Shown: one piece after another, positions 37,643-45,642 of the stretch
Position numbering within the stretch: position 1 is the first letter of the stretch
Layout: each line of letters opens with the position of its first letter
From: CAWGHZ01 sp963822575
GTDB taxonomy: Bacteria; Pseudomonadota; Alphaproteobacteria; MPNO01; DASWLB01
Reading direction: 5' to 3'
Length of the DNA: 64,000 nt
Assembly (NCBI GenBank): GCA_963822575.1
Contig: CAWGHZ010000004.1
Location: forward strand, 806,001-870,000
Program-made: the position numbers and the translations under genes
The notes under the pieces: model-generated
Seen by the model: the letters and a program-made list of their open reading frames with translations, nothing else
What the model was told of the DNA's origin: nothing
Databases searched by the model: none

Positions 37643-38614
37643 TTACTTGATGTAGCCGGCCTCCCGCCAGTAGCGCTCGGCGCCCTTGTGCAGCGGCAGA
37701 TAGAGCGGCGCCTCGCGGCTGTCCTTGCACAGCGTCTCGAGCGGCAGCGGTGCGCCTTTGCCGTCCCACCACGGAATGCGGTCGCGGCGCGCATCCATGC
37801 CGGCGCAGAAATTGTAGATCATCTCCTCCGGCGCGCTTTCCAGGCAGAACACCGGCCAGCCGGAGAAATCGACCGTCCACACCGTCTCGCCGAGGCCCGG
37901 ATATTCCGCGTCGGTGATGGCCTGGCGCATCAGCCCGTCATCCTCGAGCTTCTTGAGCTCGGGCTCGTCGACCCCAAGGAAGGACATGCCCATCTCGATC
38001 GCCTCGTTGGCGAACAGGGGCAGCGCCTCGTCCCACACGGCGTCGAGCTCGCCCCGCTTCACCGCGCCCAGCCGGTCCGGCCCGTAGGGCATGCCCTCGG
38101 TGTAGACCACCTTGCCGCCCCAGCTCACGATGTCGTCGAACGAGATGCCGAAGGCGCTGAGCACGTGGTTCGAAATCAGGTGGACCGAATGGTCCGGCTG
38201 GCCGCGCAGCGACACGCGCAGCGGGTAGCGCGTGCGCTTGAGGTCGCCCAGCGTCTTGAGGCCGGTCTCGGCGCTTACCGCGAAGCCGAGCTGGTCGAAC
38301 TGCGGCAGGGCCATGATAGACCGCAGCGGCAGCGGCTTCTTGTAGGGGCCGCGGCCGCGCATCGCCATCCCCAGCACGCCGCCCGGGTTGCAGATGGCGA
38401 TGTCGGCCTCGCCGCTCGCCACCGCGTCGACCGAGGCCGGGCTGTCGCTCGCGAAGAAGCGCAGGCGCCAGTCGCTCTCGCCCTGCTTGCGCAACAGGAT
38501 CATCACCTGGTTGTCGCGCCATTCGTTCGCGGCGACCAGCTCCGACACCGTCTCAAGCATGAGCCGCGAGCGCATGATCGAGGGTGTGCGGATCGGCTTC
38601 TGGATGGTGAGCAT
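37643..38614 (-). CDS. TAXI-like solute-binding-fold protein without a signal peptide
   Basis: 323 residues with the periplasmic-binding-protein type II fold of the TAXI/NMT1 group: SGEADIAICNPGGVLGMAMRG in two parts, AVSAETGLKTLGDLK, HVLSAFGISFDDIV, GKVVYTEGMPYGP and DAVWDEALPLFANEAIEMG. The N-terminus MLTIQKPIRTPSIMRSRLML is charged with no hydrophobic core, so export is not expected. It might be a cytoplasmic enzyme of this fold (Pht5-like decarboxylases share it) or a receptor with an unrecognised export route. It is embedded in the hydroxylase operon. Confidence 0.7.
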   Translation of the reverse strand: MLTIQKPIRTPSIMRSRLMLETVSELVAANEWRDNQVMILLRKQGESDWRLRFFASDSPASVDAVASGEADIAICNPGGVLGMAMRGRGPYKKPLPLRSIMALPQFDQLGFAVSAETGLKTLGDLKRTRYPLRVSLRGQPDHSVHLISNHVLSAFGISFDDIVSWGGKVVYTEGMPYGPDRLGAVKRGELDAVWDEALPLFANEAIEMGMSFLGVDEPELKKLEDDGLMRQAITDAEYPGLGETVWTVDFSGWPVFCLESAPEEMIYNFCAGMDARRDRIPWWDGKGAPLPLETLCKDSREAPLYLPLHKGAERYWREAGYIK

Positions 38615-38651
38615 GCGGACGTTTCCTTCCCGGTGTTTTGCGGCACGGCCG

Positions 38652-39626
38652 TCACTTCGGCAGATAGGCCTCGGTATAGAGCTTCGACATGTCGAGCGGC
38701 TTCTTGATGCGATGGAGGTCGATGAACGACTGGTTGAGGGTCTGGAGCGCCTCCGGGTTGAACCTGCAGTCCGACGTGTACATGCCGATCACGAAGTCGT
38801 ACTCCTGCGACATCACGCTCTTCGAGTACTTGGTGGCCTTCATCTCGATCTCGACCGCCTTGTCCTTGTTCGCCCGGACGAACTTGATGGTGTCGATCCA
38901 GCCGGCGACGAAGGCGCGCACCGCGTCGGGATCGTTCGCGATCAGCTTGTTCGACGCGAAGATCACGCCCGAAGCGATGTGCCCGACGAAGGATGACGCC
39001 GGTGCCAGCACCTTGCCGGCCTTCTTCTCCGCGAGGCGCAGGAAGTTGGCAGTGCCGCCCACGTCGGCGTCGACATTGTGCGCCTTGAACGCGGCCGCTG
39101 CCGCGGTCGGGCTGCCGCCGATCGTGGCGATCTCGATGCCGTCGACCCCCCAGCCCTCCTTGATTGCGAGCCGTTTCGCCAACCAGTCGGTGAGCGAGCC
39201 CGAGCTGGACACGCCGATCCGCTTGCCCTTGAGGTCCTTGAGGGACTTGATCGGCGAATCCCACGGGATGCCGACGCTGAGGAAGGGGATGGTCGAGGCG
39301 CTCTGGCATACGGCCATCATCGGCGTGCCGCGCGCGATGAAGGCCATCTCGACGCCCGCGCCGACGGCAACGTCGATGTCGCCGGCGACCATTGCCTGCA
39401 CCATCTTGCTGCCGCCCGTGAAGTTGACGATCTGGACGTCGAGCCCGTGCTTCTTGAAGATGCCGGCTTCGACGCCGACGTCTGTGGGAATCGTGTTGTC
39501 GGCAGCGGGGTTCGCCTTGCCGACAACGAGCTTGGTCTCCGACCGCGCGGGCGTCGCCAGCGTTGTCCAACCGAGCGCAAGGGCGATCGATGCCCCGCCC
39601 AGCGCCCGCAACAATGTATTTGTCAT
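38652..39626 (-). CDS. NMT1/SsuA-type ABC transporter substrate-binding protein
   Basis: 324 residues, signal peptide MTNTLLRALGGASIALALGW with cleavage near ARS/ETKL. It has the features of nitrate/sulfonate/taurine-type receptors: DVGVEAGIFKKHGLDVQIV, GGSKMVQAMVAGDIDVAVG, SIKSLKDLKGKRIGVSSSG as SPIKSLKDLKGKRIGV, and GSPTAAAAAFKAHNVDA. No ABC permease or ATPase neighbours it. The operon context suggests an aromatic or heteroaromatic acid ligand. Confidence 0.85.
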   Translation of the reverse strand: MTNTLLRALGGASIALALGWTTLATPARSETKLVVGKANPAADNTIPTDVGVEAGIFKKHGLDVQIVNFTGGSKMVQAMVAGDIDVAVGAGVEMAFIARGTPMMAVCQSASTIPFLSVGIPWDSPIKSLKDLKGKRIGVSSSGSLTDWLAKRLAIKEGWGVDGIEIATIGGSPTAAAAAFKAHNVDADVGGTANFLRLAEKKAGKVLAPASSFVGHIASGVIFASNKLIANDPDAVRAFVAGWIDTIKFVRANKDKAVEIEMKATKYSKSVMSQEYDFVIGMYTSDCRFNPEALQTLNQSFIDLHRIKKPLDMSKLYTEAYLPK

Positions 39627-39665
39627 CTTTTCCTCCTCCCTGTCTTCGGTGATGCCGCGGCTCGC

Positions 39666-40877
39666 CTACGCGGCGGGCTCGGCGATCTCGGGAACCGCGG
39701 GCACCTTGTCCCATTCGAGGATCGGGTCAAAGCCCCACAGCCAGTCGGTGTGGCCCTGCGTGCTGCCTTTGCCGGATTCGATCAGCGCCTTCTGCTCGGC
39801 CGCGTCGCGCATGTGCTTGAACTTGGCATTCGCCATCGACAGGCGCTGCACCGCATGGACGCGCGGGATGCGCACGCGGCGGAAGTTGCGGAACGCCTCG
39901 ACCGGATCGTCCGAAGCCTCGAGCCAGCGCGCCAGGATGTAGCCGTCCTCGAAGGCCTGGCAGGCGCCCTGGCCGGCATTCGGCAGCATGGCGTGCGCCG
40001 CGTCGCCGATGAGCTGGATGCGCCCGCGTCCCCAATTGTCGGTCAGGGGCCGGGTGAACAGCCCCCACTTCGAGCATTCGGTGACGATGCTCAGGATCTT
40101 TTCGAGGCGCGGCTCCGGGTTGGGGAAGCTGCGGCGCATCTCGTCGACGTCGCCGCGGGTGGACCAGCCCTCCGCCACCCATTTGTCGGTGTCCTCCTGG
40201 GTGACGATGTTCACCAGCTCGCGCCCGCGGATGTAGTAGGCGATGAAGTGGCAGCCGGGCCCGACCCATTGGACGTGGCCGTTCGGCTCCAGCGTCCAGT
40301 CCGGCACGTCCGCACCCTTGAGGAGCGCGCGCCATACCATTTGGCCGGTATAGGTCGGGTTGTCGTCGCCGTAGAGCGCCTGGCGGATCACCGAGCGCAC
40401 GCCGTCCGCCCCGATCACCAGATCGGCCTCGACCGTCTTTCCGTTGGTGAATTTCAGCGTGACGCGGTCCGGATGCTCCTCGATCGCGGCCAGGCGGTGG
40501 CCAAGGTGGACCGTCTTCGGATCGACGCCACTCGCCAGCGCATTCAGAAGGTCGGCGCGGTGGAAGGTGTAGTGCGGCGCGCCCCAGCGCATCGGCTCCT
40601 TGCGCCGGTCCCTGAACTCGACAAACTCGCCGGTCTGCATGTTGCGTGTGTAGATGCCGGGCGACAAGTTGGCGCAGGCCGCGATCTGCTCGCCCACGCC
40701 GACTGCCTGCAGCGCCTTGGTGGCGTTGGGGCTGGTGTTGACCGCCGCGCCGATCTCGCCCAGCCCAGGCGCTGCCTCGTAGACCTCGACCGGAAAGCCG
40801 AATGTCTTGAGAGCGTTGGCCGCGCCCAGCCCGGCCAGCCCGCCGCCGACGATGACGATGGGGCGATCTCTTTTCAT
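39666..40877 (-). CDS. FAD-dependent aromatic hydroxylase (salicylate hydroxylase-like), paralogue A
   Basis: 403-residue group A flavoprotein monooxygenase, using NAD(P)H and O2. The start MKRDRPIVIVGGG is at 40877. FAD motif GGGLAGLGAANAL; the DG region reads LVIGADGVRSVIRQALYGD; the second FAD motif is LIGDAAHAMLPNAGQGACQA. The closest functional relatives are salicylate 1-hydroxylase and 6-hydroxynicotinate 3-monooxygenase, which hydroxylate with loss of a carboxyl group. It is a clear paralogue of the gene at 42138. Ten bases separate it from the upstream acyl-CoA-dehydrogenase-like gene. Confidence 0.9.
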   Translation of the reverse strand: MKRDRPIVIVGGGLAGLGAANALKTFGFPVEVYEAAPGLGEIGAAVNTSPNATKALQAVGVGEQIAACANLSPGIYTRNMQTGEFVEFRDRRKEPMRWGAPHYTFHRADLLNALASGVDPKTVHLGHRLAAIEEHPDRVTLKFTNGKTVEADLVIGADGVRSVIRQALYGDDNPTYTGQMVWRALLKGADVPDWTLEPNGHVQWVGPGCHFIAYYIRGRELVNIVTQEDTDKWVAEGWSTRGDVDEMRRSFPNPEPRLEKILSIVTECSKWGLFTRPLTDNWGRGRIQLIGDAAHAMLPNAGQGACQAFEDGYILARWLEASDDPVEAFRNFRRVRIPRVHAVQRLSMANAKFKHMRDAAEQKALIESGKGSTQGHTDWLWGFDPILEWDKVPAVPEIAEPAA

Positions 40878-40887
40878 CCCGGCTCTC

Positions 40888-42123
40888 CTAGTCGAAGGGG
40901 TACGTGTCGCTCGGCAGCGGCGGCAGGCCAAGCGCATCACGTCCGGCGATCTGCAGGGCCGGCGCCTGCCACTGGGCATGATGCCCGATTGCGTGCAGGT
41001 CGCGCCAGTGGCGCTGGATCGGGTGGCTGCCGTCGATCCCGTGCGCCCCGCTGGCGTCGAACAGCCTGTCGACCGCGCTCTGCAGGAGCTTCAGGATCAT
41101 CATCATGTCGCGGCGTTGTCGCACCGCGTCCTCGCGGGTGCACTTGCCGCCGCGGAAGATCGTCGCGGTCAGCTTCTCGGTTATGAGATAGGCGAGGTCG
41201 ATCTCGGCGCGCGATTCGCCGAGGGCGATCTGCACGTCGACGCGGTCGGCGGGGCGGGAGCCCAGCGGCCTTGCACCGCGCCCGGCGGTAAGCTCGACGA
41301 AGGAGTCGTAGCAGCCGCGCGAAATGCCGTGCATCGGCGTCATCACCGCGAAGCCCGAGTTGAGGATCAGCGGCGAGCGGTAGAGCACGCCCGGATGCAC
41401 CGTGTGACCGGGCGCGCGGCCGACCAGAGCGTCGTCGTGGTCGTAGACGAAGGATTCGGGCACGAAGGTCGGCTCGACCAGCACGTCGTTGCTGCCCGAG
41501 CCCTTGAGGCCCATGGCGTTCCACACGCGGTCGATCTTGAACTGGTCGGGGCCCAGCAAGAAGTTCAGCCGCTTCTTGACCTTGCCGTCCGGGTGCTTGG
41601 TCACGCCGCCCAAAATCGCCCACTGGCAGTAGTCGGCGCCCGAGGCGAAGTGCCAGCGCCCGCTGATCTCGTAGCCGCCGGTCACCTCCTTCACCTGGCC
41701 CGTCTGATTGAACGAGGTCAGGATGGTCGGGTCGGGCTGGCGCTCATAGACGAAGCGCTGCGCCTCCTCGCCGAACAGGCTCAGGAAATACTGGTGCTGG
41801 ATGAAGAAGGTCATGCACCAGCCGGTCGAGCCGCAGAACCGCGCCACCTCGGAGACGCAGTCGATCTGCGTCATCCAGTCGCCCTCGTAGCCGCCGAATG
41901 CCTTCGGCCGCATCAGGGGCAGCAGGCCGGAATCGAGGATCGCCTTGATGTTCTCCTCCGGCATGCGGCGCAGCTCCTCGCACACCTCGGCGTTCTTCTT
42001 GGCGACGGGCACGATCGTGCGCGCCCGCTCGATCAGCTCCTCGTAGGGGACGGTCATCCCGTCATAGTGCAGGTCGAACCGGGGGCCGGTCATGAACCGG
42101 GGCGCCTCTGTCGTCGTCAACAT
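40888..42123 (-). CDS. Acyl-CoA-dehydrogenase-fold flavin monooxygenase (HsaA/HpaB-like)
   Basis: 411 residues from MLTTTEAPRFMTGPRF at 42123. It shows the group D monooxygenase architecture: an N-terminal helical domain (LIERARTIVPVAKKNAEVCEE), MPEENIKAILDSGLLPLMRP, STGWCMTFFIQHQYFLSLF, VTGGYEISGRWHFASGADYC, LKGSGSNDVLVEPTFVPE and a C-terminal helical bundle ending HGIDGSHPIQRHWRDL. The catalytic Glu of true acyl-CoA dehydrogenases is not evident. Such enzymes ortho-hydroxylate phenols using reduced flavin from a separate reductase, and none is seen here. It lies between two paralogous FAD hydroxylases. Confidence 0.87.
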   Translation of the reverse strand: MLTTTEAPRFMTGPRFDLHYDGMTVPYEELIERARTIVPVAKKNAEVCEELRRMPEENIKAILDSGLLPLMRPKAFGGYEGDWMTQIDCVSEVARFCGSTGWCMTFFIQHQYFLSLFGEEAQRFVYERQPDPTILTSFNQTGQVKEVTGGYEISGRWHFASGADYCQWAILGGVTKHPDGKVKKRLNFLLGPDQFKIDRVWNAMGLKGSGSNDVLVEPTFVPESFVYDHDDALVGRAPGHTVHPGVLYRSPLILNSGFAVMTPMHGISRGCYDSFVELTAGRGARPLGSRPADRVDVQIALGESRAEIDLAYLITEKLTATIFRGGKCTREDAVRQRRDMMMILKLLQSAVDRLFDASGAHGIDGSHPIQRHWRDLHAIGHHAQWQAPALQIAGRDALGLPPLPSDTYPFD

Positions 42124-42137
42124 ACTTCCAGTCTCCA

Positions 42138-43334
42138 CTAGTCGATCACCGGGACCGCCGGCATCTTGTCCCAGCCTTGGACGGGCTCGTAGCCGCAAAT
42201 CCACGCCATGCTGTCGGCCCGGTCTTCCTTGGCGAGCCGTGCCTTCTGCGCGACGCGGTCGTGCATGTGCTTGATCCGGGCGTTCATCAGCGAGCGCATC
42301 TGCACGCCATGGACGCGCGGGATGCGGATGCGGCGGAATTCGGCGAACGCCGCGACGGGGTCGTCGCGCCTGGCGTCGAGCCAGCGGGCGAGGGTGTAGG
42401 CGTCCTCGAAGGCCTGGCAGGCGCCCTGGCCCGCGTTCGGCAGCATGGCGTGTGCCGAGTCGCCGATGAGCTGGACGCGGCCGCGGCCCCAATTGTCGGT
42501 CAAGGGGCGGGTGAACAGGCCCCATTTCGAGCATTCGGTGACGATGGCGAGCAACTTTTCGAGCTTCGGTTCGGGGTTCGGGAAGCTCGCCCGCATCTCA
42601 TCCGGGTCGCCGGCGATCGACCACCCCTCCTCGACCCATTTGTCGGTGTCTTCTTGGGTAACGATGTTCACCACCTCGCGCCCGCGAAGGTAGTAGGCGA
42701 ATAGATGGCGGCCCGGCCCGATCCACTGCACGTGGCCCGATGGCGCCATGACCTCGGCCGGCACGTCGCGGCCGCGGAGAAGCGCGCGCCACACCATCTG
42801 GCCGGTATAGGTCGGGTTGTCGTCGCCATAGAGCGCCTGGCGGACGACGGAGTGCAGGCCATCGGCAGCGACCAGCACATCGGCCTCGCGCCGCGTGCCG
42901 TCGGCGAAGGCGAGGACGACGCCCTCGGGCGTCTCGTCGAACGCGACCACGCGGGAATTGAGATGGAGGCGGGCAGGGTCGAGCCCGCTCACCAGCGCGC
43001 TCATCAGGTCGGCGCGGTGGAAGGTGAGGTGAGGGGCGCCGTAGCGCGCCTCCTGCTGCTTCGCGTCGCGGACGTCGAGCACCGCGCCCGTGTGCATGTC
43101 GAACGTCACCGTGTCAGGGTGGACGTTCGCCACGGCAGCAACCTTCTCGCCCACGCCGATCGCGCGCAGCGCCTTGACCGCCTGCGGGCTGATATTAATG
43201 CCGGCGCCGATCTCGGCGAAGGAGGAGGCCCGCTCGTACACGTCCACGGCGAAGCCGAAGGACGCCAGCGCGTTCGCCGCGGCCAGGCCGGCGAGCCCGC
43301 CGCCGACGATCGCGATATTCCGGACCTCGCCCAT
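42138..43334 (-). CDS. FAD-dependent aromatic hydroxylase (salicylate hydroxylase-like), paralogue B
   Basis: 398 residues, first gene of the seven-gene minus operon. FAD motif NIAIVGGGLAGLAAANAL; VLVAADGLHSVVRQALYGD; LIGDSAHAMLPNAGQGACQA. It shares long identical stretches with paralogue A, for example VNIVTQEDTDKW and HVQW-GPG, and is most divergent at the N- and C-terminal thirds. That suggests duplication followed by specialisation on related substrates. The divergent gap before its start holds a long inverted repeat. Confidence 0.9.
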   Translation of the reverse strand: MGEVRNIAIVGGGLAGLAAANALASFGFAVDVYERASSFAEIGAGINISPQAVKALRAIGVGEKVAAVANVHPDTVTFDMHTGAVLDVRDAKQQEARYGAPHLTFHRADLMSALVSGLDPARLHLNSRVVAFDETPEGVVLAFADGTRREADVLVAADGLHSVVRQALYGDDNPTYTGQMVWRALLRGRDVPAEVMAPSGHVQWIGPGRHLFAYYLRGREVVNIVTQEDTDKWVEEGWSIAGDPDEMRASFPNPEPKLEKLLAIVTECSKWGLFTRPLTDNWGRGRVQLIGDSAHAMLPNAGQGACQAFEDAYTLARWLDARRDDPVAAFAEFRRIRIPRVHGVQMRSLMNARIKHMHDRVAQKARLAKEDRADSMAWICGYEPVQGWDKMPAVPVID

Positions 43335-43364
43335 CTGCGGCTGCCGTTCCCGTCCCGTTTCCGA

Positions 43365-43420
43365 CCGGACCGGGTTTGACTAGCACCCGTTGTCGGCCCG
43401 AGGCAACAAATCCGGTCCGG
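43365..43420. promoter_or_regulatory. Long inverted repeat in a divergent promoter region
   Basis: CCGGACCGGGTTT (43365-43377) and AAATCCGGTCCGG (43408-43420) are inverted repeats matching at 12 of 13 positions, with a 30-base spacer that itself contains GTTG...CAAC. It lies 31 bases upstream of the minus-strand hydroxylase operon and 127 bases upstream of dctP copy 3. Candidate shared operator. Confidence 0.45.
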
Positions 43421-43546
43421 CTGTTGCGCTTAGTGAAACACCCGGCCGTTCCCGCTTCCGGCCGCGCGGCCGGAGTGGCAAGCTTGGCACATCCGGATGG
43501 AGCGGCCGACGCCAAGAATTCGGCCATGCCGCCAAGGGAGGAAACC

Positions 43547-44551
43547 ATGAAGCTCGCCATTTCGCTTGCCGCGGCGCTCGCTGTCGCGGCCCCGGTCGCG
43601 GCCCGCGCCGCCGATACGATCACGCTCAAGCTCGGCTTCCCGCCGCCGTCGGTGTCGCATTTCTACGGCGGAACGCTGGTGCCCTGGTCGAAGAAGATCG
43701 AGGCAGAGACCCACGGCGCGCTCAAGATCCAGATCTTCCCGGGCGGCACGCTCGCCTCGCACCGCAACGCCTATGACCGGGTGCTGAACGGCGTCGCCGA
43801 TATCGTCTTCGGCCTACACGGCATCATGGGCCGAACGTTCCAGAAGACGACGGTGACGGCGCTGCCCGGCTTCCCGGCGACCGGCAAGCAGTGCACCGAT
43901 GCGCTGTGGCAGCTCTACGAAAGCGGCGTGATCGCCGATGAATACACCAAGGTCCATCCGCTCGGCTTCTCGTGCTTCCCGCCGACCGGCATCGCTGCGC
44001 ACAAGCCGATCAAGTCGCTCGCCGACGTAAACGGGCTCAAGATCAGCGTCGCCTCGCGCATCTACGGCCAGGAAGTGGAGATCCTGGGCGGCGCGCCGAT
44101 CACGCTCGCCACGCCCGAGATCTACCAGAGCATGCAGCGCGGCCTGGTGGATGGCGCCATGGTCGGCATGGCCGCCGTCGCCGCCTACAAGCTCACCGAC
44201 GTCGCGAGCTACTATTTCGATGCGCCGTTCGGCCAGACCACCGAATACCTGCTGATGAACAAGGCGTCCTACGCCAGGCTGCCCGCCGATATCCGCACGG
44301 TCTTCGACGCGACCGCCGGGCTGCCCATGTCGGAGAGCCTCGCCAAGTCGGCCCTGGAGGAGACCAACATGGGCCTCAAGGCGGTCGAGGCGAAGCACCA
44401 GACCCTGACCGAGATGGCGGATGCCGAGCTTCCCAAGCTCCGCAAGCTGATGAGGCCGGTGATCGACCAGTGGATCAAGGCGACGCCCGGCGGCGAGAAG
44501 GTGATCGAGGCCTACCGCGCCGAGCTCGCCAAGGTCGGCGCGACCAAATAG
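43547..44551 (+). CDS. TRAP transporter solute-binding protein (DctP family), copy 3
   Basis: 334 residues, start ATG 43547 behind GGGAGGAAACC. The signal peptide MKLAISLAAALAVAAPVAAR is cleaved near ARA/ADTI. DctP pattern: LKLGFPPPSVSHFYGG, KIQIFPGGTLASHRNAYDRV, LGGAPITLATPEIYQSMQRG and LVDGAMVGMAAVAAYKL. It heads a plus-strand unit with an SDR and a Rieske oxygenase. The TRAP permease partners are missing; a DctM tail survives at 46835-46924. Confidence 0.88.
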   Translation: MKLAISLAAALAVAAPVAARAADTITLKLGFPPPSVSHFYGGTLVPWSKKIEAETHGALKIQIFPGGTLASHRNAYDRVLNGVADIVFGLHGIMGRTFQKTTVTALPGFPATGKQCTDALWQLYESGVIADEYTKVHPLGFSCFPPTGIAAHKPIKSLADVNGLKISVASRIYGQEVEILGGAPITLATPEIYQSMQRGLVDGAMVGMAAVAAYKLTDVASYYFDAPFGQTTEYLLMNKASYARLPADIRTVFDATAGLPMSESLAKSALEETNMGLKAVEAKHQTLTEMADAELPKLRKLMRPVIDQWIKATPGGEKVIEAYRAELAKVGATK

Positions 44552-44613
44552 GGCAGAGCGCCTCGATGCGGTAAACTTCTGCCCAGGAACGGCCAGGGGA
44601 TCGAACAAGGACC

Positions 44614-45516
44614 ATGAACAGGCTCGACGGAAAGGTGGCGATCGTCTTCGGCGGCGGGCCCAATATCGGCGGCACGATCGCTCATTTCCTGGCGCGCGAG
44701 GGCGCCCGCGTGGCGGTCTGCGACGTGAACGCCAAAGCCGCGGAGGACGCCGCCGCCTTCATCGCGGAACGCGGCCATGAGGCCTTCGCCCTTCAGGGCA
44801 ACGCCGTGAAGGAGGAGGACGTGGGCCGCGCCGTCGCCGACACGGTGGGGCGCTACGGGGGCCTCGACATCGCCTTCAACATGGCGGGCAAGGTGCACTG
44901 GTCGCCGGTCGTCGACATGGACATCACCCAGTGGACCGAATGCGTGCTGAGCTTCCCGACCGCCGGCATGCTGACCACTAAGCACGCGGCGCGGGCGATG
45001 ATCGCGGGCGGGCGGCGCGGCTCCATCATCCACCTGCTGTCGACGGCGGCGCATTTCGGCGAGGCGGCGGGCTCGGCCTACACGGCGGCCAAGGCGGCGC
45101 TCCTCAACTTCGCGCGGTCGGCGGCGATGGACCTCGCCCACGACGGCATAAGGGTGAACACCATCACGCCCTGCGCGATGGAGCACCAGCTCTGGACCAA
45201 CATGAAGAACGAGATATTCGACCCGGACTTCCAGCGGCCGAAATCCCGCTCGTTCTACTCGCGCGACGACTACCTCAAGATGATCCCGTTGGAGCGCTTC
45301 CCGCGCGCGTCGGACCTCGGCTGGGCCGCGGTGTTCCTCGCCTCGGACGAGGCGAGCTTCCTCACCGGCATCGACATCCCGGTCGACGGCGGGCTGCGCC
45401 ACAAATATCCGACCTGGCGGCCGGGCGACTACACGGGCGTCAACGTCAAGGACTACGCGAACTCGATCGAGCTCACGCGCTACGGCGAGGGCCAGGGCAA
45501 GCTGCTCGACCGCTAG
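44614..45516 (+). CDS. Short-chain dehydrogenase/reductase
   Basis: 300-residue classical-type SDR. The cofactor loop is FGGGPNIGGTIA, a variant of TGxxxGxG lacking the threonine. The NAG-like strand reads NMAGKVHW. The catalytic Ser is in HLLSTAAHFG, and Tyr/Lys in YTAAKAAL. C-terminal SFLTGIDIPVDGGL is typical. A long tail (about residues 265-300) extends past the usual end. In this context it may oxidise a cis-dihydrodiol or alcohol made by the following Rieske enzyme. Gap to dctP 62 bases. Confidence 0.88.
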   Translation: MNRLDGKVAIVFGGGPNIGGTIAHFLAREGARVAVCDVNAKAAEDAAAFIAERGHEAFALQGNAVKEEDVGRAVADTVGRYGGLDIAFNMAGKVHWSPVVDMDITQWTECVLSFPTAGMLTTKHAARAMIAGGRRGSIIHLLSTAAHFGEAAGSAYTAAKAALLNFARSAAMDLAHDGIRVNTITPCAMEHQLWTNMKNEIFDPDFQRPKSRSFYSRDDYLKMIPLERFPRASDLGWAAVFLASDEASFLTGIDIPVDGGLRHKYPTWRPGDYTGVNVKDYANSIELTRYGEGQGKLLDR

Positions 45517-45551
45517 TGTGGTGGTTTCGAAGTTCGCTATATTCCTTGTGG

Positions 45552-45605
45552 CGAATCCGAAGTTCGTGCGGTGTGCGACCTGGATTGAAACGAACTTCGG
45601 ATTCG
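45552..45605. promoter_or_regulatory. Perfect 16-bp inverted repeat between SDR and Rieske genes
   Basis: CGAATCCGAAGTTCGT (45552-45567) and ACGAACTTCGGATTCG (45590-45605), spacer 22 bases. A third partial copy, TTCGAAGTTCG, lies at 45526-45536. It occupies most of the 126-bp gap and is AT-richer than its surroundings. It could be an operator for the Rieske gene or a transcript hairpin ending the SDR unit. Confidence 0.6.
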
Positions 45606-45642
45606 GGACACTAGGCGACCACCCACCAGAGGATCTCGGACC

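Noticed and set aside
35673..37880. A 735-codon minus-strand open frame upstream of dctP copy 2
   Set aside because: Only the last 335 codons show a signal peptide and DctP features; the rest is the shadow of the amidohydrolase at 36710.
28203..44551. Three DctP genes as a recent duplication
   Set aside because: They share fold and length but little exact sequence; divergence looks old.
45552..45605. CRISPR-like repeat
   Set aside because: It is a single inverted repeat, not a series of direct repeats with spacers.
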